Source: Reichenbachiella ulvae (GTDB lineage: Bacteria > Bacteroidota > Bacteroidia > Cytophagales > Cyclobacteriaceae). Taken from it: a stretch of 64,000 bases of DNA. Below, one piece after another: positions 54,050 to 63,852 of this stretch. A model generated the notes under the pieces. The model was not told where the DNA came from. It saw only the letters and a list, made by a program, of their open reading frames with translations, and did no database searches. A program made the position numbers and the translations under genes. How positions within the stretch are numbered: the first letter of the stretch is position 1; the number at the start of each line of letters is the position of its first letter. The DNA lies in NCBI RefSeq assembly GCF_025833875.1, contig NZ_JAOYOD010000001.1, positions 2,604,001 through 2,668,000 on the forward strand, read 5' to 3'.

Positions 54050-54622
54050 ATGATAAAGCAAGGAGAAATAACCCAGTTGTTGGCAGAAGCCAATCAAGGA
54101 AATATCAGTGCATACAATAAAGTGTTTCCTGTAATCTATACAGAGCTGAGAAATATAGCGCATCGTATAAGGTTTCAGTTCTATGGGATTCAGACCCTTA
54201 ATACCACTGCCATTGTTCATGAGGCTTATCTCAAAATAGTTCGCAACGATACAGATTGGAAAAGCAGATCACACTTTTATGGAGTAGCAGCCAAGGCTAT
54301 GCGCCAGGTACTGCTCAATGCAGCAAGAGGAAAGAACACAGCCAAAAGGGGTGCTTCTTCGGAGCATGTATGCATCGACGACTGGCAAGAACAAATCGAT
54401 CTATCAGAAAAATGTTCCAAAGAATTGATATTGCTAGACGAAGTACTGAAACAACTAGAGCAAAAAGACCAAAGACAAGTCAAAATCGTAGAATGCCGCT
54501 TTTTCGCCAACATGAGTGTGGACGAAACCGCCGACATTCTTAATATTTCTCCCTCCACAGTCAAAAGAAACTGGCAAACCACCAAAGCTTGGCTATATAG
54601 CCAAATGCAACACCAAACATAA
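54050..54622 (+). CDS. ECF-type RNA polymerase sigma factor (SigG/Sig70_X6-like)
   Basis: 190 residues. Region 2: ISAYNKVFPVIYTELRNIAHRIRF, TTAIVHEAYLKIVR and SHFYGVAAKAMRQVLLNAAR (the AAKAMRxxL motif marks the ECF group linked to Ser/Thr kinases). Region 4: VDETADILNISPSTVKRNWQTTKAWL helix-turn-helix. It ends 2 nt before the kinase ATG, so the pair is one operon. In such pairs the kinase takes the place of an anti-sigma factor; this is established for the group as an association, mechanism less so. No anti-sigma gene is present. Confidence 0.93.
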   Translation: MIKQGEITQLLAEANQGNISAYNKVFPVIYTELRNIAHRIRFQFYGIQTLNTTAIVHEAYLKIVRNDTDWKSRSHFYGVAAKAMRQVLLNAARGKNTAKRGASSEHVCIDDWQEQIDLSEKCSKELILLDEVLKQLEQKDQRQVKIVECRFFANMSVDETADILNISPSTVKRNWQTTKAWLYSQMQHQT

Positions 54623-54624
54623 AC

Positions 54625-57015
54625 ATGGAATTCACCTGGACCGAACTCGAAAGAATCTATCATACATCCCTCTCCCTACCAGAAAAACAAAGAAAACACT
54701 TCATTGAAGAGGAATGCAAAGACAATGAATCACTTAAATCTTCACTTCTGGATATGCTGGAAGAAGGAGAAAATGCGGATGCTTTCTTTGATAGTTTACA
54801 AAGTAGTATTGCAGAAGGCCTGCAGAATAATCAAGAACCTGTTTTTCGATCAGGTGATCAAATAGACAAGTATCTCATACAATCCTTAATCGGCACTGGA
54901 GGCATGGGCGAGGTATACCTGGCCGAAAGAAACGATGGTCAATTCGAGCAACAAGTCGCCATCAAGTGCTTCACCAAAACTTCATTTGATGCCACGCTAC
55001 TGGACCGGTTCCGTCAGGAGCAACAATTTCTGGCTAACTTAAAACATGAAAACATTGCTCAAATCTACGATGGGGGCGTGAGTAAAAAGGGTGTGCCCTA
55101 TATTATCATGGAATATGTCAATGGCACTCCCATTGATCAATACCACACGACCAGTGAGAGAAAAGCTTTAGAAATATTCTTAATTGTATGTGACACCATC
55201 CAACATGCCCACAATCAGCTCATTCTTCATTTAGATATAAAGCCAAACAATTTGTTGGTATCCGACCGAGGAGTCATCAAACTATTGGACTTTGGAGTAG
55301 CCAGAAGAATTGACAATCATACAGCTAGCCAACAAATAATGGCTTCACCAGCTTATGCAGCTCCAGAACAGTTAACTCAAAAGCCAATTTCTGTCAGCAC
55401 AGATATTTATCAACTAGGGGTGTTATTACACTTACTACTTGTTGGAGACCTGCCTTATGATAAAGAGACGTCTACCATTCACAAACAATTAAAGTTAGCA
55501 AAGGGACAGCTCAGCCACGAATTGCAAGCCATCATTGGCAAATGCTTGAAAAGCTCGCCTGAAGAACGATACCCTTCCGTGAATACTCTAAGGTCAGATC
55601 TCAATAAATATCTTTTGGGCCTGCCTATCTCCACCTACTCCACTGACTGGCGCTACAAAAGCGCCAAATACATCAAAAGAAATTTAGGGGCTGTTGTTCT
55701 TATGAGCTTGTTATTCATCTCCATGATTGTAGGCACGAGTATATCACTCCATCAAGCTCATATAGCAAAAACCAACGAAGAAAAAGCCTTGGAGGAAAAG
55801 AAAAAGGCTGAAAGACAAGCTGAACTGGCTAACTCCACAAAAAACTTTGTCTTGAAAATCTTCGAAGAAGCCAACCCCTCAAATACGAAAGGTGATACGA
55901 CCAATATCTATGATCTACTGGACAAAAGCTATAACAATATCTCCTCCTATCAGGGCAGCCAGGAAGTCAAGGCAGAAATGTATGCGGTAATTGCTAGCTC
56001 ATATCGATCACTTGATGATTTTGATCGATCTGAAATCGCATTAGAAAAAGCCCTGAATATCTTCGATTCCTTAGACACTAAAGGCAATCAATCGGTGATA
56101 ACCCTTCTCGACAATCTGGCTCTCTACCACCGAGACAATGGAGACTATGACAAAGCAGCCAAAATATATAAGCGTTTGTTTAGCACATTTGAATCCTTAG
56201 ACCTAAAGAAAGACAGTGTTTACACCTCCTACCTTCGAAATATCGCCTACATCCAAAAAACCAGAGGGCTATTAGATTCGGCCTATTCCTTGATTAACAA
56301 AACTGTAGATTTAGAAAGTCAAATCCTGCAAGACACCATTAGTATCTTATATGCTGAAACGCTTTATATAAAAGGTTCTATTGAAAAGGATTTGAAAAAC
56401 TACTCAGCGGCTATCAAAACCTTGTCCAGCGCCCTTGAAATAGTGGCAAAAACGGAAGGAAAGATACACCCTGGATATGCCAGCATTCTGAACAACCTGG
56501 CCATATTATATCAAAGAATCGATCAATTTGACCGGGCCATTCAAGCTTATGAAGAAAAATTATCCATCGATGCAAAACTCTATGGAGATCAGAGTTCTAA
56601 ATACGCTGTGGGTCTGGACAATTATGCCATGCTTCTATATAAACTGGATAATTTTGACAAATCCTTAGCATATAGTCGCCAGGCAAATCAGGTATATCGT
56701 CATGTGTTTGGCAACAGAGCCAACTATAAATATGGGATTTCACTAGTCAATACGGGGCAAACATATAGCTCGATTGGACATCTGGACTCTGCAGACTATT
56801 ACCTAAATGAAGGCCTAAAAATGCTTAATGAAACCAATGCGCCCAAAAAATACATTTCCAATGCTTACTTAAAAAAAGCCTACAACGAACAAAGAAAGAA
56901 AGACACAATCAAAGCTTTTCAGTACTATGATAAGTGTAAGCAGATTAGAGAGGAACTGGGTATCGATACGAGTAATATAGACTCGTTGAAAAATTTGCTC
57001 CTAGCAAAAAAATAA
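54625..57015 (+). CDS. Membrane Ser/Thr protein kinase with extracytoplasmic TPR domain
   Basis: 796 residues. Residues ~85-340 are a Hanks-type kinase: glycine loop GTGGMGEVYLAE, Lys114 in VAIKCF, catalytic Asp204 in HLDIKPNN (HxD form), DFG Asp222 in LLDFGVARR, and SPAYAAPEQ. One transmembrane helix (~353-375) is followed by a coiled segment (EEKALEEKKKAERQAELANSTKNFV) and about eight TPRs (~435-790, e.g. GYASILNNLAILYQRIDQFDRAIQAYEEKLSI). N-terminal 80 residues are helical. The order kinase-TM-TPR suggests a sensor reporting envelope protein interactions to the coupled ECF sigma factor. All key kinase residues are intact. Confidence 0.94.
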   Translation: MEFTWTELERIYHTSLSLPEKQRKHFIEEECKDNESLKSSLLDMLEEGENADAFFDSLQSSIAEGLQNNQEPVFRSGDQIDKYLIQSLIGTGGMGEVYLAERNDGQFEQQVAIKCFTKTSFDATLLDRFRQEQQFLANLKHENIAQIYDGGVSKKGVPYIIMEYVNGTPIDQYHTTSERKALEIFLIVCDTIQHAHNQLILHLDIKPNNLLVSDRGVIKLLDFGVARRIDNHTASQQIMASPAYAAPEQLTQKPISVSTDIYQLGVLLHLLLVGDLPYDKETSTIHKQLKLAKGQLSHELQAIIGKCLKSSPEERYPSVNTLRSDLNKYLLGLPISTYSTDWRYKSAKYIKRNLGAVVLMSLLFISMIVGTSISLHQAHIAKTNEEKALEEKKKAERQAELANSTKNFVLKIFEEANPSNTKGDTTNIYDLLDKSYNNISSYQGSQEVKAEMYAVIASSYRSLDDFDRSEIALEKALNIFDSLDTKGNQSVITLLDNLALYHRDNGDYDKAAKIYKRLFSTFESLDLKKDSVYTSYLRNIAYIQKTRGLLDSAYSLINKTVDLESQILQDTISILYAETLYIKGSIEKDLKNYSAAIKTLSSALEIVAKTEGKIHPGYASILNNLAILYQRIDQFDRAIQAYEEKLSIDAKLYGDQSSKYAVGLDNYAMLLYKLDNFDKSLAYSRQANQVYRHVFGNRANYKYGISLVNTGQTYSSIGHLDSADYYLNEGLKMLNETNAPKKYISNAYLKKAYNEQRKKDTIKAFQYYDKCKQIREELGIDTSNIDSLKNLLLAKK

Positions 57016-57050
57016 AAGCCACCCATTAATGCTGCTGAAGGGTGGCTTTT
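57014..57050 (+). terminator. Terminator of the sigma-kinase operon
   Basis: AAAAGCCACCC / GGGTGGCTTTT around a 15-nt loop, starting at the stop codon and ending in TTTT. Confidence 0.8.
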
Positions 57051-57084
57051 GAAAGACTGCACCTAATCAAATAACACCTGTTTA

Positions 57085-57176
57085 ACCCGAATCATGTCAG
57101 AGATTCATTAGTATTAACTGAGTACCGCCTTTCAGCTAACTACTAGTCAATCTTGGTATCAAAACATGATTCGGGT
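57085..57176. repeat. Spaced 13-bp inverted repeat between convergent genes
   Basis: ACCCGAATCATGT (57085-57097) and ACATGATTCGGGT (57164-57176) are exact reverse complements 66 nt apart. No coding sequence between. It could be a long-range hairpin or protein site. Confidence 0.6.
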
Positions 57177-57190
57177 CAAGGCGCAGTATC

Positions 57191-57227
57191 AAAGGCTCAA
57201 ACTAGCAACACCTAGCCCTGAGCCTTT
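57191..57227 (-). terminator. Probable terminator of the PKD lipoprotein gene
   Basis: AAAGGCTCA / TGAGCCTTT with a 19-nt loop, 22 nt past the stop on the minus strand; no strong T tract. Confidence 0.5.
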
Positions 57228-57248
57228 ATAATGACAAATGGTTACTAA

Positions 57249-59654
57249 TCAATTGATAAACAGAACATCAATGCTCGTATTGGACTCAAATGTATTGACT
57301 GCCTGAACACTTGTCTCAGCACCAGAATCCAAATTAGTAAGACCATTGACCGAAGATCCAGCCCCAACGATCAACCCTTCGTTACCACTATTGGCAATCG
57401 TACAATTGTTCATTTTCAGTGCTGCATCATTCAAACCGACATTGGCATATCTCCAACTTGAATCAAAGTAGTCCAGAGCATGATCCGAACCTGCATACGA
57501 CACCTCGGTATAAGTTAGTTCATTCAAAGATGATGCTGAATTGAGTAACAAGCCTGCCCACCTGATATTACCTGCCTGGTTGGCACTAGTCATCACGATC
57601 ATGTTCGTCTCGGTACCTACTGCTACTATAGACCCCGTATTGTTGATAGTAAATAAAACGTCCTCTTCAAACTCCATATTTACACCTTCAGAGACGTTCA
57701 GAGCACTACTTACATCAATATCACCCGTGACATGATATACTGCCGATCCAGATAATGCGGTCATAGTTTGGTCATCGGTCATAGTCGAAGCATATACACT
57801 TATTCCATTGACTCCATTGCCGGTAAAAGTCGTATTAGCATCAACAGTTCCTACTTCATTGAACTCCATGTAAATGGCATGATCTACATTGTCCACAAAA
57901 TCATTGGCAGCAAAATCAATAATTGAGTTAGCTCCTGCATAGATCCCCATTCCCGAACTATTACTGATCGAAGAGTTGGTTATCGCTATCTTACCTGCAT
58001 TACGAACACCAATATTGGCAGTTCTCCAGGAACTGTTTTCATAAAAGATGGCTTCACCACCGGCATAATCCACCTCTACAAAGTCCAATTTATTAGTTGC
58101 ATAGGACGAAGCGATCTCTAACCCACCCCAATGCAACTCTCCAGCTATATTGGCTGATGTCATGACTATCGGCGCGCTGGCACTTCCCTCAGCGATAATA
58201 GAACCATCTGCCAAGACACGTAAGAAAACATTTTGCTTAAAACTCATTTTGACGCCAGCCGCTATACTCAGCTCGCTCTCCAGTTCGACATCTCCATCTA
58301 ACAAATAGCTTTGTTCATTTTTCAAAGCTGACATGCCTTGATTTGCGGTTAGACTGGAACCATAAATTCTGATATAATTTTCTCCACCATTGTTTTGGAC
58401 ATCCGTATCGCCATCGATCATTCCTATTTCATCAATTGGAATTGCCATGGCATTGCTGGCATTATCTATAAACTCATTGCTGGCAAAGCCTCCTAGAGTT
58501 CCTCCTACGTAGATACCTTCACCCTCCTTGCAGTTGGACACCTTACTGTTACTAATGCTCAATTTACCATCAGTTCCCACTACAATATTGGCTGTTTTCC
58601 ATCCGCTGTTCAAATAATCGATTGCCTCGTCTCCGGCATAAGATACTTCAACAAAACTCAACTCATTCATGGCATGTCCGGAATTGATCAACAGCCCTTT
58701 CCAATAGATTCCGCCATCGATATTGGCACTGGTAAATTTAATACTGTCCTCAGAAGTACCTACAGCATTCAAATATCCATTGGCAGTGACAGTGATGCTC
58801 CTATTATCGACAACCTCTACATATACCCCAGCTGCCACCGTTAGTTCGGCATCCACATCGATACTGGCAATCACTCTGTAATCAGGCAATGATGGATCAT
58901 CATAAACATCTTCCCAGGTAGTGTTTTCGGTTACGTCGCTATCTATGATGACAGGAGTTACCTCGGCAGTTATTTCAGCTGTACTCGTATGCGTATTTCC
59001 ATTACCGTCATCTATGGTCAAACTAACGGTATAGATACCCTCTACATCCGGAGTAAAGGATGAGTTGGCACTTTCTATATCTGAGATAGTGGCTGCACTA
59101 CCTGATGGAACCTCAGCTAAAGCCCACTCGTAAGTAATCGCATCTCCATCAGGATCTGAAGAACTCGCTCCAGACAATACAACCTCCTGATTGATACTTA
59201 CTACATTGTTTCCATTAGAATCTGAGAAGGCATCTCCAGCCCCATCGGTAATTACCGCCACCGGAGGATTGCCTACTGCAGCAGTCACAGTAATAGTGAG
59301 ATCATCCGAATCCATATTATCATTCCCATCATTTACTGTTAGGGTAGCCACATATACCCCTTCCATGTCAGGCTCAAATGTAGCAATCGCCATAGTAGCT
59401 CCAGACATGCTGGCATTACTTCCCTCTGGCATTTGAGTTAGCTCCCATAAATATTCTAGTGGATCACCATCCGGATCAGAAGACCCGCTACCGTCTACGG
59501 AGACAGTGCTACCAACCGAGGCGCTAAGGTCTGTCCCTGCATCAGCCACAGGAGGGTTTCCTACTTTCTCGTCATCAGGATCACAACTATTCAATACGAT
59601 CATGACTATCACCAACAGCCATGTTTTCTGTTTCAAAATGTTTCGTGTTTTCAT
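57249..59654 (-). CDS. Lipoprotein with PKD-type domains and a beta-helix of repeated units
   Basis: 801 residues from the ATG at 59654 (MKTRNILKQKTWLLVIVMIVLNSC); lipobox L-N-S-C. Two PKD-like domains come first (~30-125 and ~130-230; ADAGTDLSASVGSTVSVDGSGSSDPDGDPLEY in part, and LSGASSSDPDGDAITYEWAL). Then three similar units of ~170-185 residues form a right-handed beta-helix; each carries 'xxMTSANxxGxxxWxGLxI' and 'xxVxYAGxxAxxYxxSxWxxANIxV'. No catalytic residues or T9SS C-terminal domain seen. It is likely a surface lipoprotein that binds glycan or protein. Not linked to neighbours by operon. Confidence 0.88.
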   Translation of the reverse strand: MKTRNILKQKTWLLVIVMIVLNSCDPDDEKVGNPPVADAGTDLSASVGSTVSVDGSGSSDPDGDPLEYLWELTQMPEGSNASMSGATMAIATFEPDMEGVYVATLTVNDGNDNMDSDDLTITVTAAVGNPPVAVITDGAGDAFSDSNGNNVVSINQEVVLSGASSSDPDGDAITYEWALAEVPSGSAATISDIESANSSFTPDVEGIYTVSLTIDDGNGNTHTSTAEITAEVTPVIIDSDVTENTTWEDVYDDPSLPDYRVIASIDVDAELTVAAGVYVEVVDNRSITVTANGYLNAVGTSEDSIKFTSANIDGGIYWKGLLINSGHAMNELSFVEVSYAGDEAIDYLNSGWKTANIVVGTDGKLSISNSKVSNCKEGEGIYVGGTLGGFASNEFIDNASNAMAIPIDEIGMIDGDTDVQNNGGENYIRIYGSSLTANQGMSALKNEQSYLLDGDVELESELSIAAGVKMSFKQNVFLRVLADGSIIAEGSASAPIVMTSANIAGELHWGGLEIASSYATNKLDFVEVDYAGGEAIFYENSSWRTANIGVRNAGKIAITNSSISNSSGMGIYAGANSIIDFAANDFVDNVDHAIYMEFNEVGTVDANTTFTGNGVNGISVYASTMTDDQTMTALSGSAVYHVTGDIDVSSALNVSEGVNMEFEEDVLFTINNTGSIVAVGTETNMIVMTSANQAGNIRWAGLLLNSASSLNELTYTEVSYAGSDHALDYFDSSWRYANVGLNDAALKMNNCTIANSGNEGLIVGAGSSVNGLTNLDSGAETSVQAVNTFESNTSIDVLFIN

Positions 59655-59732
59655 ATTAGGTTTTTTTTCTTTCACCTATCTACACACCAAACATTTGAAA
59701 GGCAGGTCACATAATTTTGATTTTTTTTAGAA

Positions 59733-60686
59733 CTAATCGTTAAACACCTTCTGCAGCCATGCAAAAAGCTCCATGAACCACGCCAATGCAACGTGAAGCA
59801 CCACCCCACCCCAGATATGCCGAGAATAGTACGCTAATATCCCAATCAAATAACCTCCAAAGGCCGAAGAAATACATTCAGAAATGGGCTTCCCAAAATG
59901 TAAAAAGACATAAGATCCCACCATGGCAATCACCGCATGACCACCCAAAATTCTAGAGAACCCAATGACTAAAAAGCCACGAAAGAAAAACTCCACTCCC
60001 AAAAAGCCCAACCCATAGATCGACTCATATGTCAAAACTGGAATCCATGAAGGCAAGTCATGAAGTCTGGCAAAACGCTCTCCACCCGTTCGGAGGTAAC
60101 GTGGATAGTAGTTAGTCAGGTCTCCCAGGAAAGAAGCAATGGCAATCCCCACAAACACCACTAAAATCAGGACGGCATAGGGACGAAAATCAAAAGGCTT
60201 AAAATTCAACCCATACCAACTGCGCTGTTCATCTCTTTTTCTTTCGTAGAAATAATAAAACAACAAAAGTGGTAGTGTAGTAAATAGGATCGAACGAGCC
60301 TTGTATATCACTTTGAGCGTGAAAAGTCTATCGTATCTATGCATGTCCCCAACGATAAAATCAAAAAAGGAAAAAGATCGCTGGAACGAAATGATGGCAA
60401 AACCAATGACAAATAAGAACCAATATTCTTTGGATCGCCACCAGGTAGTCTGTAATCCGAAAAGGTGCAGAAAAACACAGGTAATCAGGAATGGGAAGGC
60501 CATCGTAGCAAAATACATGGGCCATCTCCACCAAGAACCGAAATAACTATCTATGATACTATTTTCGAAATTAACAGCATAATTGAAAGCGATGCTGGCA
60601 ACAAGCAGGAGGGCAACCGAAAGGTATAGTCCTGGGTGATAATATTCAGAAACGTATGTACGTAGGTAGCGAGTGAGCTGCTTCAT
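59733..60686 (-). CDS. CPBP-family intramembrane protease-like protein
   Basis: 317 residues, about eight membrane helices. CPBP (Abi/Rce1-like) motifs lie near the C-terminus: VEFFFRG with Glu232 and Arg236 (the usual EExxxR has Val in place of the first Glu), YVFLHFGKP with His263, and HIWGGVVLHVALAW. Family members cleave prenylated or other membrane substrates, or bind rather than cut. The single-Glu motif leaves activity open, though the general-base Glu may be the retained one. It is 12 nt downstream of the next gene on the same strand, so probably cotranscribed. Confidence 0.88.
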   Translation of the reverse strand: MKQLTRYLRTYVSEYYHPGLYLSVALLLVASIAFNYAVNFENSIIDSYFGSWWRWPMYFATMAFPFLITCVFLHLFGLQTTWWRSKEYWFLFVIGFAIISFQRSFSFFDFIVGDMHRYDRLFTLKVIYKARSILFTTLPLLLFYYFYERKRDEQRSWYGLNFKPFDFRPYAVLILVVFVGIAIASFLGDLTNYYPRYLRTGGERFARLHDLPSWIPVLTYESIYGLGFLGVEFFFRGFLVIGFSRILGGHAVIAMVGSYVFLHFGKPISECISSAFGGYLIGILAYYSRHIWGGVVLHVALAWFMELFAWLQKVFND

Positions 60687-60698
60687 TTAATCGTTCAA

Positions 60699-61193
60699 TC
60701 AATTTGGCATGCCAAAACTTTCGAAAACAGCAAGGGCATCCTCCACAACCTCCTCCTGATCAGGTTCAAATGCTATATAGGCATAAAAACTGTCTCCGCT
60801 CTTTTTTTCGATCAATCCTAAAACCAAATACATCAATCCATCCTTTCGGCCTGAAATAAAACCAGCGGCCATCCCATCAACACTCAGGATTTCTAATTCA
60901 TCGATTTCACTTAGATTCAAATCCCTTTCAGCCATTTTCACCAGAAATCCAGACAGACCCTGCTCAGTCAATTGCTCATCTTCATATGGGTAGATCGCAA
61001 ACTCGATTCCTTCGCCAATAGCTTCCAGGGCCTCAGGGGTATTGGTCGTCACCTGATAGGATGAGGGCAACTCGAATTCTAAGCCGAAAGGTTGCCATGT
61101 ATATTGCTTCCAATCGTCTTGTGCATAAACTATCTGCGAAAACATAAGAAGACTGAATACAAGAACGAAGTTTTTTACGTTATGAACTTTCAT
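60699..61193 (-). CDS. Exported protein of 164 aa, unknown
   Basis: From the ATG at 61193 (MKVHNVKNFVLVFSLLMFSQIVYAQ) there is a signal peptide cut after VYA; the frame reaches to 61244 but the upstream residues are not signal-like. The mature part starts DDWKQYTWQPFGLEFELPSSYQV, the pattern of a PsbP/DcrB-like 'xxxGxxFxxPxxW' fold, with a closing EEVVEDALAVFESF helix. Those folds bind small molecules or envelope partners. The tie is weak. It precedes the CPBP gene by 12 nt. Confidence 0.75.
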   Translation of the reverse strand: MKVHNVKNFVLVFSLLMFSQIVYAQDDWKQYTWQPFGLEFELPSSYQVTTNTPEALEAIGEGIEFAIYPYEDEQLTEQGLSGFLVKMAERDLNLSEIDELEILSVDGMAAGFISGRKDGLMYLVLGLIEKKSGDSFYAYIAFEPDQEEVVEDALAVFESFGMPN

Positions 61194-61330
61194 GGCATGA
61201 GGTTGTTTTTTTGCTAATATATTGACTAAACATACAGCAGACAATCCAAAAATGGATTTCAGGCGGTCTGATCATATATTAACTAATAATCACTATCTTC
61301 AGTGCCGATTCAAAATTAGACTTAATTTTC

Positions 61331-63805
61331 ATGTTGGGCCAGCGACTATATTTGGTATTCATATTGTTCCTAATTACCAACCAACTGACTGCTCAGTCTC
61401 CTATTGAGCTGAATAAGGCACTCGAAGAAAATATTAATCTGAACGATTATGTGACTGTCTATGAAGACAGCATAGGGTTGGAGATTGATCAGGTTCTAAA
61501 ACCCATCTACCAACAGCAATTCCGAAAGCTTGATACGCTCCCTCCCAATCTCACTCATTGGGGCAAAATCAGTGTGAGTAACGAGAAAGAAAAAGTCATG
61601 TTCTATTTTCTGCACGTGGGAAAAAATGACTTTATAGATGCCTACTATGTAAGAAACGGCAAAGTAGTGGACCAAACCAAAGCGGGTTACCTGTATGCGG
61701 GAAGTGAAAAGCAGCTTCAAAAAGGCACCTATTATGTTCCCATCAACATAGGCCCCGAGAGTCAATTGGATATTTATCTTCGTATCAAAGATAAAATACA
61801 CAAAGACCCTGAATTCGATTTCCACTTGTATTCTACCGAGGACTGGGCAAAACAGATCATCAACAAGCAACTCTCTGATCTGATCTTTCAGGGTATATTC
61901 TGGATCATATTAGGCTACAACCTCTTCTTGTTTTTCACCACACGTATTCGATCTTTTCTGGATTATTCGCTCTATCTATTTTTTGTCTCGGTCTCCTACT
62001 TGTTTTTATCTGGCTTGCTTAGAGAAAAAATATTGGTAGACATACCAAGTCTAACCCCCTATTTCATGCCAGTGATCAGCCTGACCATGTTTTTCTACTG
62101 GCGATACATCATCAATTTTATCAATTTCAAAAGAAACTTCCCCAGCCTGCTGACTTATCTCCAACCCTTTATGATAGGCAATGGCATACTTGGATTGGTC
62201 TTATTTGCCTATATGGTCATCAGCAAGGATATCTATCTGCCTGTACAGGTGATTCGCTATCAGGTTATCATCAATGTGTTGGCTATTGTAGGCGTAGTTT
62301 ATCTCATTAGAGGGTCTAAATATCCGCTGAACAAGTATTTTATTTATGGTTCCTTCTTACTGATTGTTTTTGCCTTTGTGGAAGCAATCACCTGGGACCC
62401 GAACACCTCCACTGCGCAGTTGGTGAAATATGGGATTCTATTCGAAATTGTCATTTTCATGATCGGGATGAATCGGAAACGGGTCATGCTAAACAATGAA
62501 GAAGAAGAAAGACTCAACCAACAAATACAGCAGTATAAGGTCAATGAGTCTCTCGCCAAATGGCAAAAATCTCAGCTAGAAAAGATCATTGACAATAGAA
62601 CAGAAAAAATCAATCAAAAAAATGAGGTTCTAAAGGAGGCTTTTAAAAAAGCAGAAGAAGCTGCAAGAGCCAAATCAGAATTTCTGTCGATCATGAGTCA
62701 TGAGATTCGGACGCCAATGAACGCCGTGATCGGGACCATACATCTCCTACTCTCAGAGAATCCGAAAAAATCTCAAATGGAGAATTTGAAAACTCTAAAA
62801 TTCTCTGCTGAAAACCTATTGATTCTAATCAATGACATTCTGGACTACAGCAAAGCGGAAGCCGGAAAAATTCAGCTTGAAAACATCTCATTCGACTTAA
62901 GAGAACTGACCAAGGGAATCGGAAATGCACATGAGATCAAAGCAAGAGACAATGGCATCAACTTTAACATATTAATTGATCATAAAATCCCAGATTATCT
63001 AGAAGGAGATCCTGCACGGATATCCCAAATTCTAAACAACCTAATCAGTAACGCCATTAAATTTACGCCAAAGGGAGAAGTCCGGCTGCTCATCAATTTA
63101 ATCAACCGTAGCGATGGAAAAGTAAGACTTCAATTCACCGTAGAGGATACTGGAATCGGGATATCAAAGGACAAACTTGAGGTCATATTTGAGAGTTTCA
63201 CTCAAGCTCACGAGGAAATTTCCAGAAAATTTGGCGGAACTGGCCTGGGACTAGCCATTACCAAGAGGTTACTTGCACTTTTCAACAGCCAGATATTCGT
63301 AGAAAGTCAGCACGGTAAAGGGACCAAATTTTATTTCACACTGGAATTAATGGAAGCCCATTCTCAACCAGAAATTATCGACATAGACCCCAAAGACCTC
63401 ACTCCAAAACTGAAGAACAAAAACATACTGATCGTAGATGACAATGAGATCAACCTGCTCATGGCCGAAAAATTCATTAAAAAATGGGGCATGAAATGTG
63501 AAACTGTTCAATCCGGTCATGAGGCAATTGAAGCGGTTTTCAACCACGATTTTGATTTGATACTTTTAGATCTGCAAATGCCTGAAATGGATGGCTACCA
63601 AACAGCCAATACCATCAGAACTTTTGATGATCCAAGATACAGTTTGATTCCAATCATTGCGATCTCCGCAGACAGCTACGACAATGTCAAAGCCAATATT
63701 CAGCAATCTCATTTTGATGATTTTATTTCCAAACCCTTTAACCCCTCAGACCTCCTTACGATGATCAATAGACACATCAATGAGGTCGATCAGGCAGAAA
63801 AATAA
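61331..63805 (+). CDS. Hybrid sensor histidine kinase with 7TMR-DISM sensor
   Basis: 824 residues. Signal peptide (1-22), periplasmic 7TMR-DISM extracellular domain 2 (~30-180; MFYFLHVGKNDFIDAYYVRNGK), seven membrane helices (~187-385), coiled coil, HisKA with phospho-His457 in SIMSHEIRTPMNAVIG, HATPase (NLISNAIKF, DTGIGISKDKLEVIFESF, GGTGLGLAITKRL), and a receiver domain with Asp747 in LILLDLQMPEMDG. A two-step relay (His457 to Asp747) is implied; the onward Hpt or regulator is not adjacent. DISM sensors often recognise carbohydrates. Only receiver output, no effector. Confidence 0.96.
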   Translation: MLGQRLYLVFILFLITNQLTAQSPIELNKALEENINLNDYVTVYEDSIGLEIDQVLKPIYQQQFRKLDTLPPNLTHWGKISVSNEKEKVMFYFLHVGKNDFIDAYYVRNGKVVDQTKAGYLYAGSEKQLQKGTYYVPINIGPESQLDIYLRIKDKIHKDPEFDFHLYSTEDWAKQIINKQLSDLIFQGIFWIILGYNLFLFFTTRIRSFLDYSLYLFFVSVSYLFLSGLLREKILVDIPSLTPYFMPVISLTMFFYWRYIINFINFKRNFPSLLTYLQPFMIGNGILGLVLFAYMVISKDIYLPVQVIRYQVIINVLAIVGVVYLIRGSKYPLNKYFIYGSFLLIVFAFVEAITWDPNTSTAQLVKYGILFEIVIFMIGMNRKRVMLNNEEEERLNQQIQQYKVNESLAKWQKSQLEKIIDNRTEKINQKNEVLKEAFKKAEEAARAKSEFLSIMSHEIRTPMNAVIGTIHLLLSENPKKSQMENLKTLKFSAENLLILINDILDYSKAEAGKIQLENISFDLRELTKGIGNAHEIKARDNGINFNILIDHKIPDYLEGDPARISQILNNLISNAIKFTPKGEVRLLINLINRSDGKVRLQFTVEDTGIGISKDKLEVIFESFTQAHEEISRKFGGTGLGLAITKRLLALFNSQIFVESQHGKGTKFYFTLELMEAHSQPEIIDIDPKDLTPKLKNKNILIVDDNEINLLMAEKFIKKWGMKCETVQSGHEAIEAVFNHDFDLILLDLQMPEMDGYQTANTIRTFDDPRYSLIPIIAISADSYDNVKANIQQSHFDDFISKPFNPSDLLTMINRHINEVDQAEK

Positions 63806-63825
63806 AGGCAACCCGAAGGTTGCCT
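63798..63825 (-). terminator. Terminator for the minus-strand PorP/SprF gene
   Basis: GGCAACC-TTCG-GGTTGCC (UUCG tetraloop on the minus strand) followed by TTTATTTTT. The same hairpin lies at the plus-strand kinase stop and can serve both. Confidence 0.8.
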
Positions 63826-63852
63826 CATATGGTTAAGTTAGAATGGTTTCTA

